Assembly (NCBI GenBank): GCA_903868035.1
Contig: CAIPTQ010000291.1
Span: forward strand, 1 to 17,705
From: an uncultured Phycisphaerales bacterium
GTDB lineage: Bacteria; Planctomycetota; Phycisphaerae; WQYP01
Length of the DNA: 17,705 bases
Direction: 5' to 3'
Shown: positions 7,049-15,300 of the stretch, in pieces
Layout of the letters: each line of letters opens with the position of its first letter
Numbering within the stretch: the first letter of the stretch is position 1
The notes under the pieces: generated by a model
What the model was told of the DNA's origin: nothing
Seen by the model: the letters and a program-made list of their open reading frames with translations, nothing else
The model's database searches: none
Program-made: the position numbers and the translations under genes

Positions 7049-7873
7049 TCAGCCGTAGCGGCCTTCAATATACATTTCCGTCTGGGGCTGCGACGGTTTA
7101 TAGAACAGATCGGCCGTCGGGCCGTGCTCGATGAGTTCTCCCATGAGCATAAAGAGGCACTCCGCGCTGGCGCGGCGGGCCTGGGCCATGTTATGCGTGA
7201 CGATGAGGATAGTATAGCGCCGGCGGAGGGATTCGATGAGTTCCTCGATGCGGGCCGTGCCGTGGGCGTCCAGGGCCGAACACGGCTCATCCATCAGGAT
7301 GACCTGGGGCTTGAGCGGCAGGAGGCGGGCGATGCAGAGCTTCTGCTGCTGTTCGAGGCTCAGGGAGGTGGCGCGGCGGCGGAGGTTGTCCTTGAGGGTG
7401 TCCCAGAGGTCCACCTCGCGGAGGGCGGATTCGACGAGTTCGGCATGCCGCGCGCGGGGGGTCCGGGTGTGGATGCGCGTGCCGAAAAGGACATTTTCGT
7501 AGATGGAAATGGGCAGCGGGTTGGGCCGCTGGAACACCATGCCCACACAGCGCCGCAGTTCGCTCAGGGACACGTCCGGGTCGTAGATGTTTTTCGAGAG
7601 GATCGTGATTTCGCCCGTGGTCGTCACGTTGCCGTAGCGCTCGTTGATGCGGTTGAAGCAGCGCAGGAGCGTGGTTTTGCCGCAGCCGGAGGGCCCGATG
7701 AGGGCCGTGACGATGCCCTTCTTGATGTTGACGGTGATGGCCTTGAGGGCCTGGAATTTGCCGTACCACAGGTTCAGGTCGCGGGTCTGCAGGCTGTAGT
7801 CCGGTGCTGCCGGCGTGGCGGTTTCCAGGGGGGCGGGGACGGTGTTGGGGGTGGGGGTGGGGGCGGTGGTCAT
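7049..7873 (-). CDS. pstB: Phosphate ABC transporter ATPase PstB1, variant signature motif
   Basis: One of two adjacent PstB-type ATPases of the phosphate importer. It is 274 residues with a Pro/Thr-rich N-terminal extension (about 1-24). Walker A GPSGCGKTT (60-68), the Q-loop Gln (Q115), Walker B with catalytic Glu (VILMDEP, D195/E196), the D-loop SALD (199-202) and the H-loop His (THN, H227) are intact. The ABC signature reads LSLEQQQKL (171-179) instead of LSGGQQQR: both glycines are replaced, by Leu and Glu. The codons (ctg agc ctc gaa cag) show substitution rather than a frameshift. Its ATG overlaps the stop of pstB2 by 4 nt, favouring translational coupling and equal output. By family knowledge it binds the cytoplasmic EAA loops of PstA and PstC. 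Pairing with PstB2 is inferred. Confidence 0.92.
   Translation of the reverse strand: MTTAPTPTPNTVPAPLETATPAAPDYSLQTRDLNLWYGKFQALKAITVNIKKGIVTALIGPSGCGKTTLLRCFNRINERYGNVTTTGEITILSKNIYDPDVSLSELRRCVGMVFQRPNPLPISIYENVLFGTRIHTRTPRARHAELVESALREVDLWDTLKDNLRRRATSLSLEQQQKLCIARLLPLKPQVILMDEPCSALDAHGTARIEELIESLRRRYTILIVTHNMAQARRASAECLFMLMGELIEHGPTADLFYKPSQPQTEMYIEGRYG
7828..7863 (+). other. G-quadruplex-capable G-run cluster at the pstB1 start
   Basis: The plus strand, which is the template for pstB1, carries five G runs: 7828-7833, 7835-7838, 7847-7851, 7853-7857 and 7859-7863, the last three separated by single T. They encode the Pro/Thr-rich N-terminus of PstB1 on the other strand. A stable quadruplex in the template strand is possible but untested. 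Confidence 0.4.
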
Positions 7874-8622
7874 CCAATGCTCCCGGTTACGTAGGCGCGG
7901 GTGAGTTCCTGCTGCGGCTGTTCGAAGAGCTTGTCGGTGGGCGCCACTTCGATGAGCCGCGAGTCGTTGAGAAAGGCGGTGATATCGGCCAGCCGCTGGG
8001 CCTGCTGGAGCAGGTTCGTCACCAGCACGATGGTCATTTCCTTCTTCAACTCCAACAGCACGTCCTCAATTTTCATGGTGGTCACGGGGTCGATGGCGAT
8101 GGAGAATTCGTCCAGGCACAGCAGGTCCGGCCGGTGGGACAGCGCGCGGGCCAGGGTGAGCCGCTGCTGCTGCCCGCCGGAGAGCTTGGTGCCCAGCGAG
8201 GCCAGGCGGTCCTTGACCTCATCCCAGAGCATGGCCTGCCGCAGGCACTTTTCGACCAGGGCGTCCAGCTCGGCGCGGTGATACATGCCGACCATGCGCG
8301 GGGCGTAGGCGACGTTGTCATAGATCGTCAGGGGCAGGCCCACGGGCAGGGGGAACACCATGCCGATGCGCCGCCGCAGGAGGCAGGGATTGCGGATTTT
8401 GGACACGGCCTGGCCGTCGATGCAGACCTCGCCGCAGACCTTGGCGCCGTAGACGAAATCGATGGTTCGGTTGATGCATTTGAGCAGCGTCGTCTTGCCC
8501 GAATTCGCCGGGCCGATGATGCCGAAGATCTGGTTCCGCGGCATCTGGAGCGAAATGTCGCGCAGCGCCACCTTGCGTCCGTAGCTCGCGGTGAGGGCTT
8601 TGAACTCCACATGCGTATCCAT
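7870..8622 (-). CDS. pstB: Phosphate ABC transporter ATPase-like PstB2, degenerate Q- and H-loops
   Basis: The second PstB-type ATPase of the operon, 250 residues. It has Walker A GPANSGKTT (37-45), a canonical signature LSGGQQQR (147-154) and Walker B with catalytic Glu (LLCLDE, D171/E172). Three functional positions are changed. The Q-loop Gln is Pro (GMVFP, P91, codon CCC). The Pro after the Walker B Glu and the D-loop are altered (DEFSIAID, 171-178, for DEP-SALD). The H-loop switch His is Asn (VTNLLQQ, N203, codon AAC). These changes predict weak ATP hydrolysis at its own site while its signature can still serve a partner. It starts 7 nt after pstA with GGTGAG upstream and overlaps pstB1 by 4 nt. 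The family assignment is sure; its active role is inferred. Confidence 0.9.
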   Translation of the reverse strand: MDTHVEFKALTASYGRKVALRDISLQMPRNQIFGIIGPANSGKTTLLKCINRTIDFVYGAKVCGEVCIDGQAVSKIRNPCLLRRRIGMVFPLPVGLPLTIYDNVAYAPRMVGMYHRAELDALVEKCLRQAMLWDEVKDRLASLGTKLSGGQQQRLTLARALSHRPDLLCLDEFSIAIDPVTTMKIEDVLLELKKEMTIVLVTNLLQQAQRLADITAFLNDSRLIEVAPTDKLFEQPQQELTRAYVTGSIG

Positions 8623-8629
8623 CTCGTGC

Positions 8630-9604
8630 TCACCACTTCTTCCGCGCGCGGAGGTAAATGCGGAACACGATCGACAGGCTGTTGAACAGCAGCACCAGAC
8701 CGATCAGCACGACGGCGGTGCCGAACTGCAATTCCTCGGAGACGCCCTTGACCTGGGTGGATAACGCGAACAGGTGGTACGAGAGGGCCATGAAGGGTTC
8801 GTTGAGGCCGTAGGGCAGATAGGACGAGATGCCGGAGTCCGGGACGCGGACGTAGAACACCGCGCCGGTGAAGAGGATGGGGGCGGTCTCGCCGGCGGCG
8901 CGGGAAACCTGGAGGATGACGCCCGTCAGGATGCCGCTGATGGCGTTGGGCAGCACGATCGTGCGGATGGTCTGCCAGCGGGAGGCCCCCAGGTTCCAGC
9001 AGGCCATGCGGAAGGACATGGGCACGGAGGCCAGGGCCTCGCGGGTGCTGGTGATGATGACGGGCAGGGTCATGACCGCAATGGTGCAGGAGGCGGCCAG
9101 CAGGGACGGGTTCATGTGCGCGAAATACACGAAGGCGCCCACGCCGAACAGCCCATGAACGATGCTCGGCACGCCCGCGAGGTTCACCACCGCCAGGTTG
9201 ATGATGCGCGTGAGCCAGTTGTCGCGGGCATATTCGTTGAGATACACGCCGGCGAGGATCCCGATGGGCGCCGCGATCAGCAGCGAGAGCAGAATGAGGC
9301 AGAAGGTGCCCACCAGGGGCGCCCAGACGCCGCCGGCGGTCATGCGGTTCTGCGGGTTCTGCAGGATCAGGGACAGGGACAGCGCCGGCCAGGCCTTGAT
9401 CACCAGGTAGCTGAGGATCAGAAGCACCGGCACCACGAGCGTCAGGGCCATGGTCATCAGGACATACTTGGCGATGATTTCGTGGCGCCGTTTGGTCCGC
9501 TCGATTTTAGTGGCCGTGAACATTTGCCGGAAGGAGCCATCCGCCGGCCCGCGGTTGCCGGGGCATGGGTGCGGTTCCAGAACATCCTGGCGCGGTTCAG
9601 TCAT
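8630..9604 (-). CDS. pstA: Phosphate ABC transporter permease PstA
   Basis: An inner-membrane permease that forms the phosphate channel with PstC. Of 324 residues, the first ~40 are a hydrophilic extension; hydrophobic segments follow at about 47-70, 97-122, 135-160, 167-185, 224-248 and 293-317. The cytoplasmic EAA loop that docks the ATPase is clear (EALASVPMSF at 189-198, then NLGASRW at 204-210), and SRAAGETAPILFTG (234-247) is a PstA hallmark. The ATG at 9604 lies inside pstC with an 8-nt overlap. An internal ATG (residue 28) is possible but has no ribosome binding site. It is in the pst operon between pstC and pstB2. Confidence 0.94.
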   Translation of the reverse strand: MTEPRQDVLEPHPCPGNRGPADGSFRQMFTATKIERTKRRHEIIAKYVLMTMALTLVVPVLLILSYLVIKAWPALSLSLILQNPQNRMTAGGVWAPLVGTFCLILLSLLIAAPIGILAGVYLNEYARDNWLTRIINLAVVNLAGVPSIVHGLFGVGAFVYFAHMNPSLLAASCTIAVMTLPVIITSTREALASVPMSFRMACWNLGASRWQTIRTIVLPNAISGILTGVILQVSRAAGETAPILFTGAVFYVRVPDSGISSYLPYGLNEPFMALSYHLFALSTQVKGVSEELQFGTAVVLIGLVLLFNSLSIVFRIYLRARKKW

Positions 9605-10538
9605 TTTGCCGCCCCTTCACGCCCTTGATGATCAGGTCCGCCGTCAGATTCACCGCCAGCGAAATGCCGAAGAGCACCACCCCGATCAGAAACAACACGC
9701 GATAGTGCTGGTCCCCGCGCACGGCTTCGCCCAGCTCGGTGGCAATCGTGGCCGTCAGGGTCCGCACCGGATCCAATACGCTGTGGGGTATCTGCACGGC
9801 ATGTCCGGTCGCCATGAGCACGGCCATGGTCTCGCCAATGGACCGGCCCACCCCCAGCAGCACCGCGGCCAGCAGGCCGTTGCGCGCCGCGGGAAACAGC
9901 ACCCGATACACGATTTCCCAGCGGCTGGCGCCCAGGGCCAGCGCGGCTTCCCGGTAGCCGTCGGGCACGGCCCGCAGGGCGTCCTCGGAGACCGACACAA
10001 TCACCGGCACGCTCATCAGCGCCAGCACGATCCCCCCGTTGAGCACGTTGACTCCCACCGGCGCCCCGGTCCAGCGGATGATCAGCGGTCCTATGACCAT
10101 GTAGCTGATGAAGCCCCAGACCACCGAGGGAATCGCCGCCAGCAGCTCGATGACGATCTTCAGCGTCTCTTTTACTTTGGGGCTGGAGAATTCCGCAAGG
10201 TACACCGCCGCGCCCAATCCGATGGGCACCGCCAGCACCATGGCCAGCAGCGTCACCGCGAAGCTGCCCGCCAGCAGGGCGAGGATGCCGTACTGCTCGC
10301 GCACCTGCGACGTCGGCCGCCAGTTGGGGCTGGTCAGGAATTCCCGGACATTCAGCGCCGGCAGTCCCGGGGCCGCCTCGATGAACACAAACAGGAAGAT
10401 CGCCACGACGAACAGGATCGCGCTCCACCCGCAGGCGCGGATGAGGAACTCGATCACCGGCTCGCCCGCATCCATGATGGTGTGCGCCAGCCTGCGGAAA
10501 GAGTATCTGCCGGCCCGGGATGGGGCTCCGTCTGTCAT
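9597..10538 (-). CDS. pstC: Phosphate ABC transporter permease PstC
   Basis: The partner permease of PstA, with 313 residues and six predicted membrane segments at about 34-54, 88-112, 126-153, 167-185, 221-241 and 279-303. The EAA loop is EDALRAVPDGYREAALALG (185-203) followed by ASRWEIVYRVLFP, and GVGRSIGETMAVLMATG (229-245) is the conserved PstC segment. The length is normal. ATG at 10538 has GGAGG seven bases upstream. It lies 28 nt after pstS, with no obvious hairpin in between, and overlaps pstA by 8 nt. Confidence 0.94.
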   Translation of the reverse strand: MTDGAPSRAGRYSFRRLAHTIMDAGEPVIEFLIRACGWSAILFVVAIFLFVFIEAAPGLPALNVREFLTSPNWRPTSQVREQYGILALLAGSFAVTLLAMVLAVPIGLGAAVYLAEFSSPKVKETLKIVIELLAAIPSVVWGFISYMVIGPLIIRWTGAPVGVNVLNGGIVLALMSVPVIVSVSEDALRAVPDGYREAALALGASRWEIVYRVLFPAARNGLLAAVLLGVGRSIGETMAVLMATGHAVQIPHSVLDPVRTLTATIATELGEAVRGDQHYRVLFLIGVVLFGISLAVNLTADLIIKGVKGRQND

Positions 10539-10566
10539 CGCTGCGCCTCCGCCGACTGCCGGATCA

Positions 10567-11445
10567 CTAATTCACCAGCGACACGTAGCCCACTTCTTCC
10601 ACGATCTTCTGGCCCTCCGGCGAACGGCAGTAATCCATGAATTCCTTGACGGTGCCCTGCGGTTCGCCCAACGTGTAGATGAACAGCGGACGGGAGATGG
10701 GATACGTGTTGTTGCGCGCCGCCTCGACGCTGGGGGCGATGCCCGGCTGGCCCTTCTTGACGGCGATCTTCAGCCACTTGACGCTGTCGGTCTTGTAGCC
10801 CATGCCGCTGTAACCGATGGCGCCGGGGGTCTTGGACACCAGGGTCACCACGTCCTTCGAGCCGCTCTGGTCGATCGAACCGTTCTTGTAGTCGCGGGCC
10901 TTGCCCAGCACATGCTCGCGGAAATACGCGTACGTGCCCGAGTTGTTCTGCCGGCTCACCCGCGTGATCTCGTCGCTGCCGGCCACCTTCACGCCCAGTT
11001 GCGACCATTTCGTGATCGTTCCGTTCTCGCCGTAAATCTCCGCCAGTTCCTCGATCGAGATCGTCTCCAGCGGATTGTCCTTGTGGACGTACAGCGCCAG
11101 CGCGTCGATCCCCACCACCAGCTCCTTGGGCTCTTTGCCCCCGTTGTTGGCCTTGGCCTTGGCGATTTCTGTGGCATCCATCTTGCGGCTGGAATTGGCC
11201 AGATCGACCTTCCCGGCAATCAGGCTGTTGATGCCCACCCCCGACCCGCCCCCGGAAACCTGGATGTTGGCCGTGGGGTTCTTCTTTTGGTAGCTCTCGG
11301 CCCACGCCTGCGAAAGGTTCACCATCGTGTCCGAGCCGTCGATCACAATCGACTTGGCGCTCCCGCCGGTATTCCGGTTGCAGCCCGCGGCCCACACGAA
11401 ACCCGCACAGATACACGCGCTAACAATGATTTTCCAGACGCTCAT
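10567..11445 (-). CDS. pstS: Phosphate-binding lipoprotein PstS
   Basis: The extracytoplasmic phosphate receptor of the importer. From ATG 11445 it has 292 residues with a lipoprotein signal peptide (KII-SACICAGFVW core, lipobox AAGC, acylated C22), so it is probably membrane-anchored. The type-2 periplasmic binding fold motifs are seen: VIDGSDTMVNL (34-44), QVSGGGSGVGINSL (62-75), DLANSSRKM (81-89) and RQNNSGTYAYF in the second lobe, which together form the phosphate site. The -3 position of the lipobox is Ala rather than Leu. The start at 11445 has GGAG eight bases upstream. An in-frame GTG at 11496 would add 17 non-signal-like residues and lies inside the Pho-box array, so it was rejected. 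It is first in the pst operon. Confidence 0.94.
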   Translation of the reverse strand: MSVWKIIVSACICAGFVWAAGCNRNTGGSAKSIVIDGSDTMVNLSQAWAESYQKKNPTANIQVSGGGSGVGINSLIAGKVDLANSSRKMDATEIAKAKANNGGKEPKELVVGIDALALYVHKDNPLETISIEELAEIYGENGTITKWSQLGVKVAGSDEITRVSRQNNSGTYAYFREHVLGKARDYKNGSIDQSGSKDVVTLVSKTPGAIGYSGMGYKTDSVKWLKIAVKKGQPGIAPSVEAARNNTYPISRPLFIYTLGEPQGTVKEFMDYCRSPEGQKIVEEVGYVSLVN

Positions 11446-11495
11446 TCTGCTTACTCCAAATAAGTTCCAGATTCCAGACGCAATTTGTGACAACA

Positions 11496-11579
11496 CGCTA
11501 TGTTTGGGTAAAGATTTCGTTAGGAATTATCCGCTTTTGCGCTAGTGCGGCGTTATGGCCGCGCTAAGATTGGGTTAAG
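11496..11579 (-). promoter_or_regulatory. Array of Pho-box-like half-sites at 11-bp period
   Basis: Read on the minus strand, this region divides into eight heptamers each separated by 4 bases: CTTAACC, CTTAGCG, CATAACG, ACTAGCG, AGCGGAT, CCTAACG, CTTTACC, CATAGCG. Seven of the eight fit CNTARCG loosely; the fifth does not. PhoB-family regulators bind 7-bp direct repeats separated by 4 bp, and the cyanobacterial Pho box uses a PyTTAAPyPy unit, which CTTAACC matches. The array ends 50 bases before the pstS start codon. A -10 was not confidently placed. Binding is inferred. Confidence 0.6.
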
Positions 11580-11704
11580 CCGCTTGACGATGGTAATCCC
11601 CCATTCCTGCGAAGGATTTCCCCACCCGCGTCACATAGTCTTATGATGCAGTCCCAACTCCCTTGGCGGGCGGCCCGTGCGGGCTTCCCCTTGGAGAAGC
11701 GCTC

Positions 11705-12304
11705 TTGAACACCGTCTTTGATTCCACGTGGCGCACGCAGGCCCTCGGCGGCCAGGCCGACGCGATTGGCCGGTTGGCGGATGCCGCCCTGTCGCCCCTG
11801 TACGCCTTTTGCCTCTATCGGGTGGGGCGCAACCGGCATCTGTGCGAGGAGGTCGTGCAGCAGACCCTCCTCGACGCCATGGACAAGCTCAAGCAATACG
11901 ACCCCGTGCGTTCCCACAATGACATCTTCCCCTGGCTCATGGGCCTGGCGCGCAACGTCATTCAGCGGGCCTTGGCGAAGGAGAAATCCGCCGTCTCGCT
12001 GGAGGCCCTCTGGTCGCGCATGGATCGCGAACTCCTCCAGGTCTACGCCCGCCTCGATTCCGCCCCCTTCGGCGAGGAATTACTCCAGCGCCAGGAGACC
12101 TGCGACATGGTCAACATCACCATGTCCCAACTGCCGGCACACTATCGGCAGGCCCTGGAGGCCAAGTACGTCCAGGGCCAAAGCGTGCGCGACATCGCCC
12201 GTGCCGCCAGCACCACCGAAAAGGCCATCGAATCCCTGCTGACCCGCGCCCGGCAGGCTTTCCAGGTCACCTTTACGTCACTGGCGCAAAACCTCGGCGT
12301 GTAA
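11705..12304 (+). CDS. ECF-type RNA polymerase sigma factor
   Basis: A sigma-70 family factor of the extracytoplasmic-function class with 199 residues. Region 2 (about 20-88) reads SPLYAFCLYRVGRNRHLCEEVVQQTLLDAMDKL in two helices and ends in FPWLMGLARNVIQR. Region 4 (about 138-190) has LPAHYRQALEAKYVQGQSVRDIAR followed by the helix-turn-helix STTEKAIESLLTRARQAF. There is no region 1 or 3. TTG at 11705 was chosen: GGAGAA lies 7 nt upstream (11692-11697) and the protein then starts just before region 2. An in-frame TTG at 11663 would add 14 residues. A GCCCG/CGGGC hairpin (11673-11684) precedes the ribosome binding site. The next gene, 42 nt downstream, is a membrane FecR/VIT protein, its likely regulator. 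It is divergent from pstS; whether phosphate controls it is unknown. Confidence 0.88.
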   Translation: MNTVFDSTWRTQALGGQADAIGRLADAALSPLYAFCLYRVGRNRHLCEEVVQQTLLDAMDKLKQYDPVRSHNDIFPWLMGLARNVIQRALAKEKSAVSLEALWSRMDRELLQVYARLDSAPFGEELLQRQETCDMVNITMSQLPAHYRQALEAKYVQGQSVRDIARAASTTEKAIESLLTRARQAFQVTFTSLAQNLGV

Positions 12305-12335
12305 CAACATCCACTATTGGCACACCCTGCCCCTC

Positions 12336-12349
12336 AGGAGCCTGTCATG
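12336..12349 (+). promoter_or_regulatory. Ribosome binding site of the FecR/VIT gene
   Basis: AGGAG (12336-12340) is followed by six bases and ATG at 12347. It fixes the start of a reading frame that has no stop in the window and so could easily be overlooked. Confidence 0.75.
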
Positions 12350-15300
12350 ATCGAACCCATCCCCAACCCAACGCCCGAAACCATCGGCGAGCAAAACACC
12401 GCGCGCCTCCTGGCCCAGGCCTATCACCCCGAACAACCCGATCCGGCATTCGCCCAGAAAGTCAAGGACGCCATGATTTCCGCCCGCACGCCCGAATCCT
12501 ACCCCCTGTGGTCGTCATCGCGCACGCGCAATCTCCTGGTGGCCGCCGCGGCACTCCTGGTCTTCGGCGTTGGCCTGGCGCTGGTGATTCCCAGCCTGCG
12601 CGACCCGGGCTACCGTCGCGAGGGGGAGACCGTCTGGATCAATGGTCAGCCCTACGCCCCACGCATTCAACCACCGGCACCCACGGGAGACGGTGCCGGT
12701 GGCCGTGGGGTCGGGGGTGCGGCGGTCGCCGGCCTGACCGCCCGTCCCGCGGCTTCCCAACCCGCCCTCGACCTGGTCCAAATCGGCCAAACCATCACCA
12801 CCAATGCCGGCCAGCGCCGGCGCGTCGGCCTGGCCGACGGCTCGGTCCTCTACATCAACCAGAAAACCTCGCTGCGCATCGACGGCCCGCGCCGCGTCAC
12901 GCTCACCGCCGGCGAAGCCTATTTTGAAGTCTCCCCGCGGCAGGGCGTGGCCACCGTCCAGAATCCCACGTTTCTGGTGAAAACGCCCCGCCGCCAGGTC
13001 GCGGCATTGGGCACCCACTTCGACGTAGCCGTGCATGACATCGGCACCGAAGTCATGGTCACGCAAGGCCAGGTCGATGTCGATGGCGTCTATGTCTACG
13101 CCGGCCAGGAACTGCCCCCCGAAAACGACACTGCCGTCGAAGCGCCGCGCTCCAGCATCGTTCTGGATTGGATTCGCGACCTGGTCACTGCCGCCAGCAC
13201 CCCCCTGGTGCCCGCCAGCGACTACGACGGCGGCGCCCTGATCGCCATCGATCCCTGGGGCCAGGAATCGCGCCTCGCCCTGCGCAATTACACCATCGAC
13301 GTGTACATCGAGGACGGCTTTGCGCGCACCACGATCGACCAGACGTACTTCAACTATGAGAACGCCCGGCTGGAAGGCACGTTCTATTTCCCGCTGCCCG
13401 CCGACGCCTCGCTGTCGCGCCTGGCCATGTACGTCGACGGCACCCTCATGGAGGGCGGCATGTGCGAGCGCGAACAGGCCCGCGAAGTCTATGAAACCAT
13501 CCTCTACCAGCGCCGCGACCCGGCGCTCCTGGAATGGGTCGATGGCACCACCTTCAAAATGCGTGTCTTCCCCCTCGAGGCCCGCCAGGAAAAACGCATC
13601 CTCCTTTCCTACACCCAAAAGCTCGACACCTTGTACGGGCAAGCCCAATATCGCTTCCCCGCCGGGCACACCATGAACCTGGTGCGCGACTGGTCGTTCA
13701 AGGCCACCGTCAAAAATGCCGGCAGCGCCCCGTGGACCAGCACCAGCCACGCCCTGGATTTTGCCACGCAAGGGCAGGATTTGGTGCTCAGCGCCTTGGA
13801 CCACCAGATCAAGCCCACTCAGGACGTGACGCTGAGCCTGGGCACCCGCGCGCTGGCCTCCGCCGAGTACACGCGGTTTGCCGGGGCCAGCTATGAAGGC
13901 CAGCGCTACCTGATGGTGCGTTCGCAGCCGCCGCTGGCGAGTGCGGCCAAGCGCCAGCGCCGCGACTGGGTCTTCCTGTTCGAGTCCTCCGGGGCGCGCG
14001 ATCCGCTGCTGGCCCGGGCGCAGGTGGAGATCGTCAAGACCATCCTCGACAACGCCGAGCATAGTGACACCTTCGCCATCGTCACCGCCGGGGCGCACGC
14101 GAACACGATGGGGAAAGCGCTTGCCGCCACGCCGGAGAACGTGCAGCTTGCCGTCGCTTATCTGGAACAGACGCATCTCATCGGCGCGTTGGACCTGGGC
14201 CAGGCCCTCGATGCCACCGCCCCCTATGTGACCGCCGCCGCCAATCCCTACCTCGTACACTTGGGCACGGGCATTTCCATCCTCGGCACGCGCGCCCCCG
14301 ATGAACTGGTCAAGCGCATCCCCGCCGGCGCCCACTACGTCGGCATCGGCGTGGGCAAGAGCTGGTCGCGGCAGTTCATGAAAGCCGCCGCCGCCGGCAC
14401 GGGGGGGTTCTTCACGCAGATCAACCCCGACGAACCGGTCACGTGGCGCGCCTTCGACCTGCTGGCGACGCTCAACACGCCGCGCCTGCTGGATGTCAAA
14501 GTCACCGACCCCTCCGGCCAACTCACCTTCCTCTCCTTTGACGACGCCCTGGCCCAGGGCGAGGAACTCTGCGCCATCGCCCGTTACCCCGAGAATGCCC
14601 CCGCCCCCGCGGAAGTCGCCCTCACCGGCACGCTCGATGGCCGCCCCTACCGCCAGACCCTCCGCGTGGGCGCGGTGGCCGACAACGCCGGCTATCTGCC
14701 CCGCATGTGGGCGAAGCTGGAAATCGACCGCCTGCTGGCCGCCGGCTCGGAAGCCAACAAGCCCGCGATCATCGCCCTGAGCAAGGCCATGTACGTCATG
14801 TCGCCCTACACGTCGCTGCTGGTGCTGGAAAATGAGGATATGTACAAGCAATACAACGTCGATCGCGGCCGCAAGGACCACTGGGCGATGTATGCCGCCC
14901 CGGAGAAAATCAAGGTCGTCTACGAGCCTGACCCCCTGCGCCCCACCGGCCAACTGGTGGCGACGGGCCAGAAACTACCCCTCGATCAGACCCTCTCCTC
15001 GATCTTGGTGCGCATCGCGCCCCAGGTGATCTACTGGCCCAACGAACAGCGTTATTACAACGGCAGGACCGTGACGGCGTGGGATTTCTATTATGGCGTG
15101 GACCAGAATCTTGGGTGGGACTATGATGAGGAGTCCTCCTTGAGACTTGGATTTGATAGATCCTGGGACTCTTCCTATTACAAGCAAAAAGAATCCGGGC
15201 GCCTGACGCGTTGGGCGCAGCAGAACCTGATGGATGGTTCCGGTTTGCTTACCAAGTCGAGGTTTTTGTCGTCGGAACGGGAAATGTCGGAATGGGACTT

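Noticed and set aside
7349..7363. PstB1 LSLEQ as a sign of a pseudogene or sequencing error
   Set aside because: The reading frame and every other ATPase motif are intact, and the partner ATPase has matching losses, so adaptation is a better explanation than decay.
11443..11496. Upstream GTG start for pstS at 11496
   Set aside because: It would put 17 residues in front of the lipoprotein signal peptide and lies within the regulatory array; ATG 11445 has a ribosome binding site.
11611..11640. ECF-type autoregulated promoter (GGAT...CGTC) upstream of the sigma factor
   Set aside because: The spacing between the two elements is 9 or 18 bases rather than about 16, so the match is not convincing.
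12515..14953. 812-codon open frame on the - strand
   Set aside because: Antisense to the FecR/VIT gene, which has a good ribosome binding site, a membrane helix and recognisable domains; the antisense frame has no family features.
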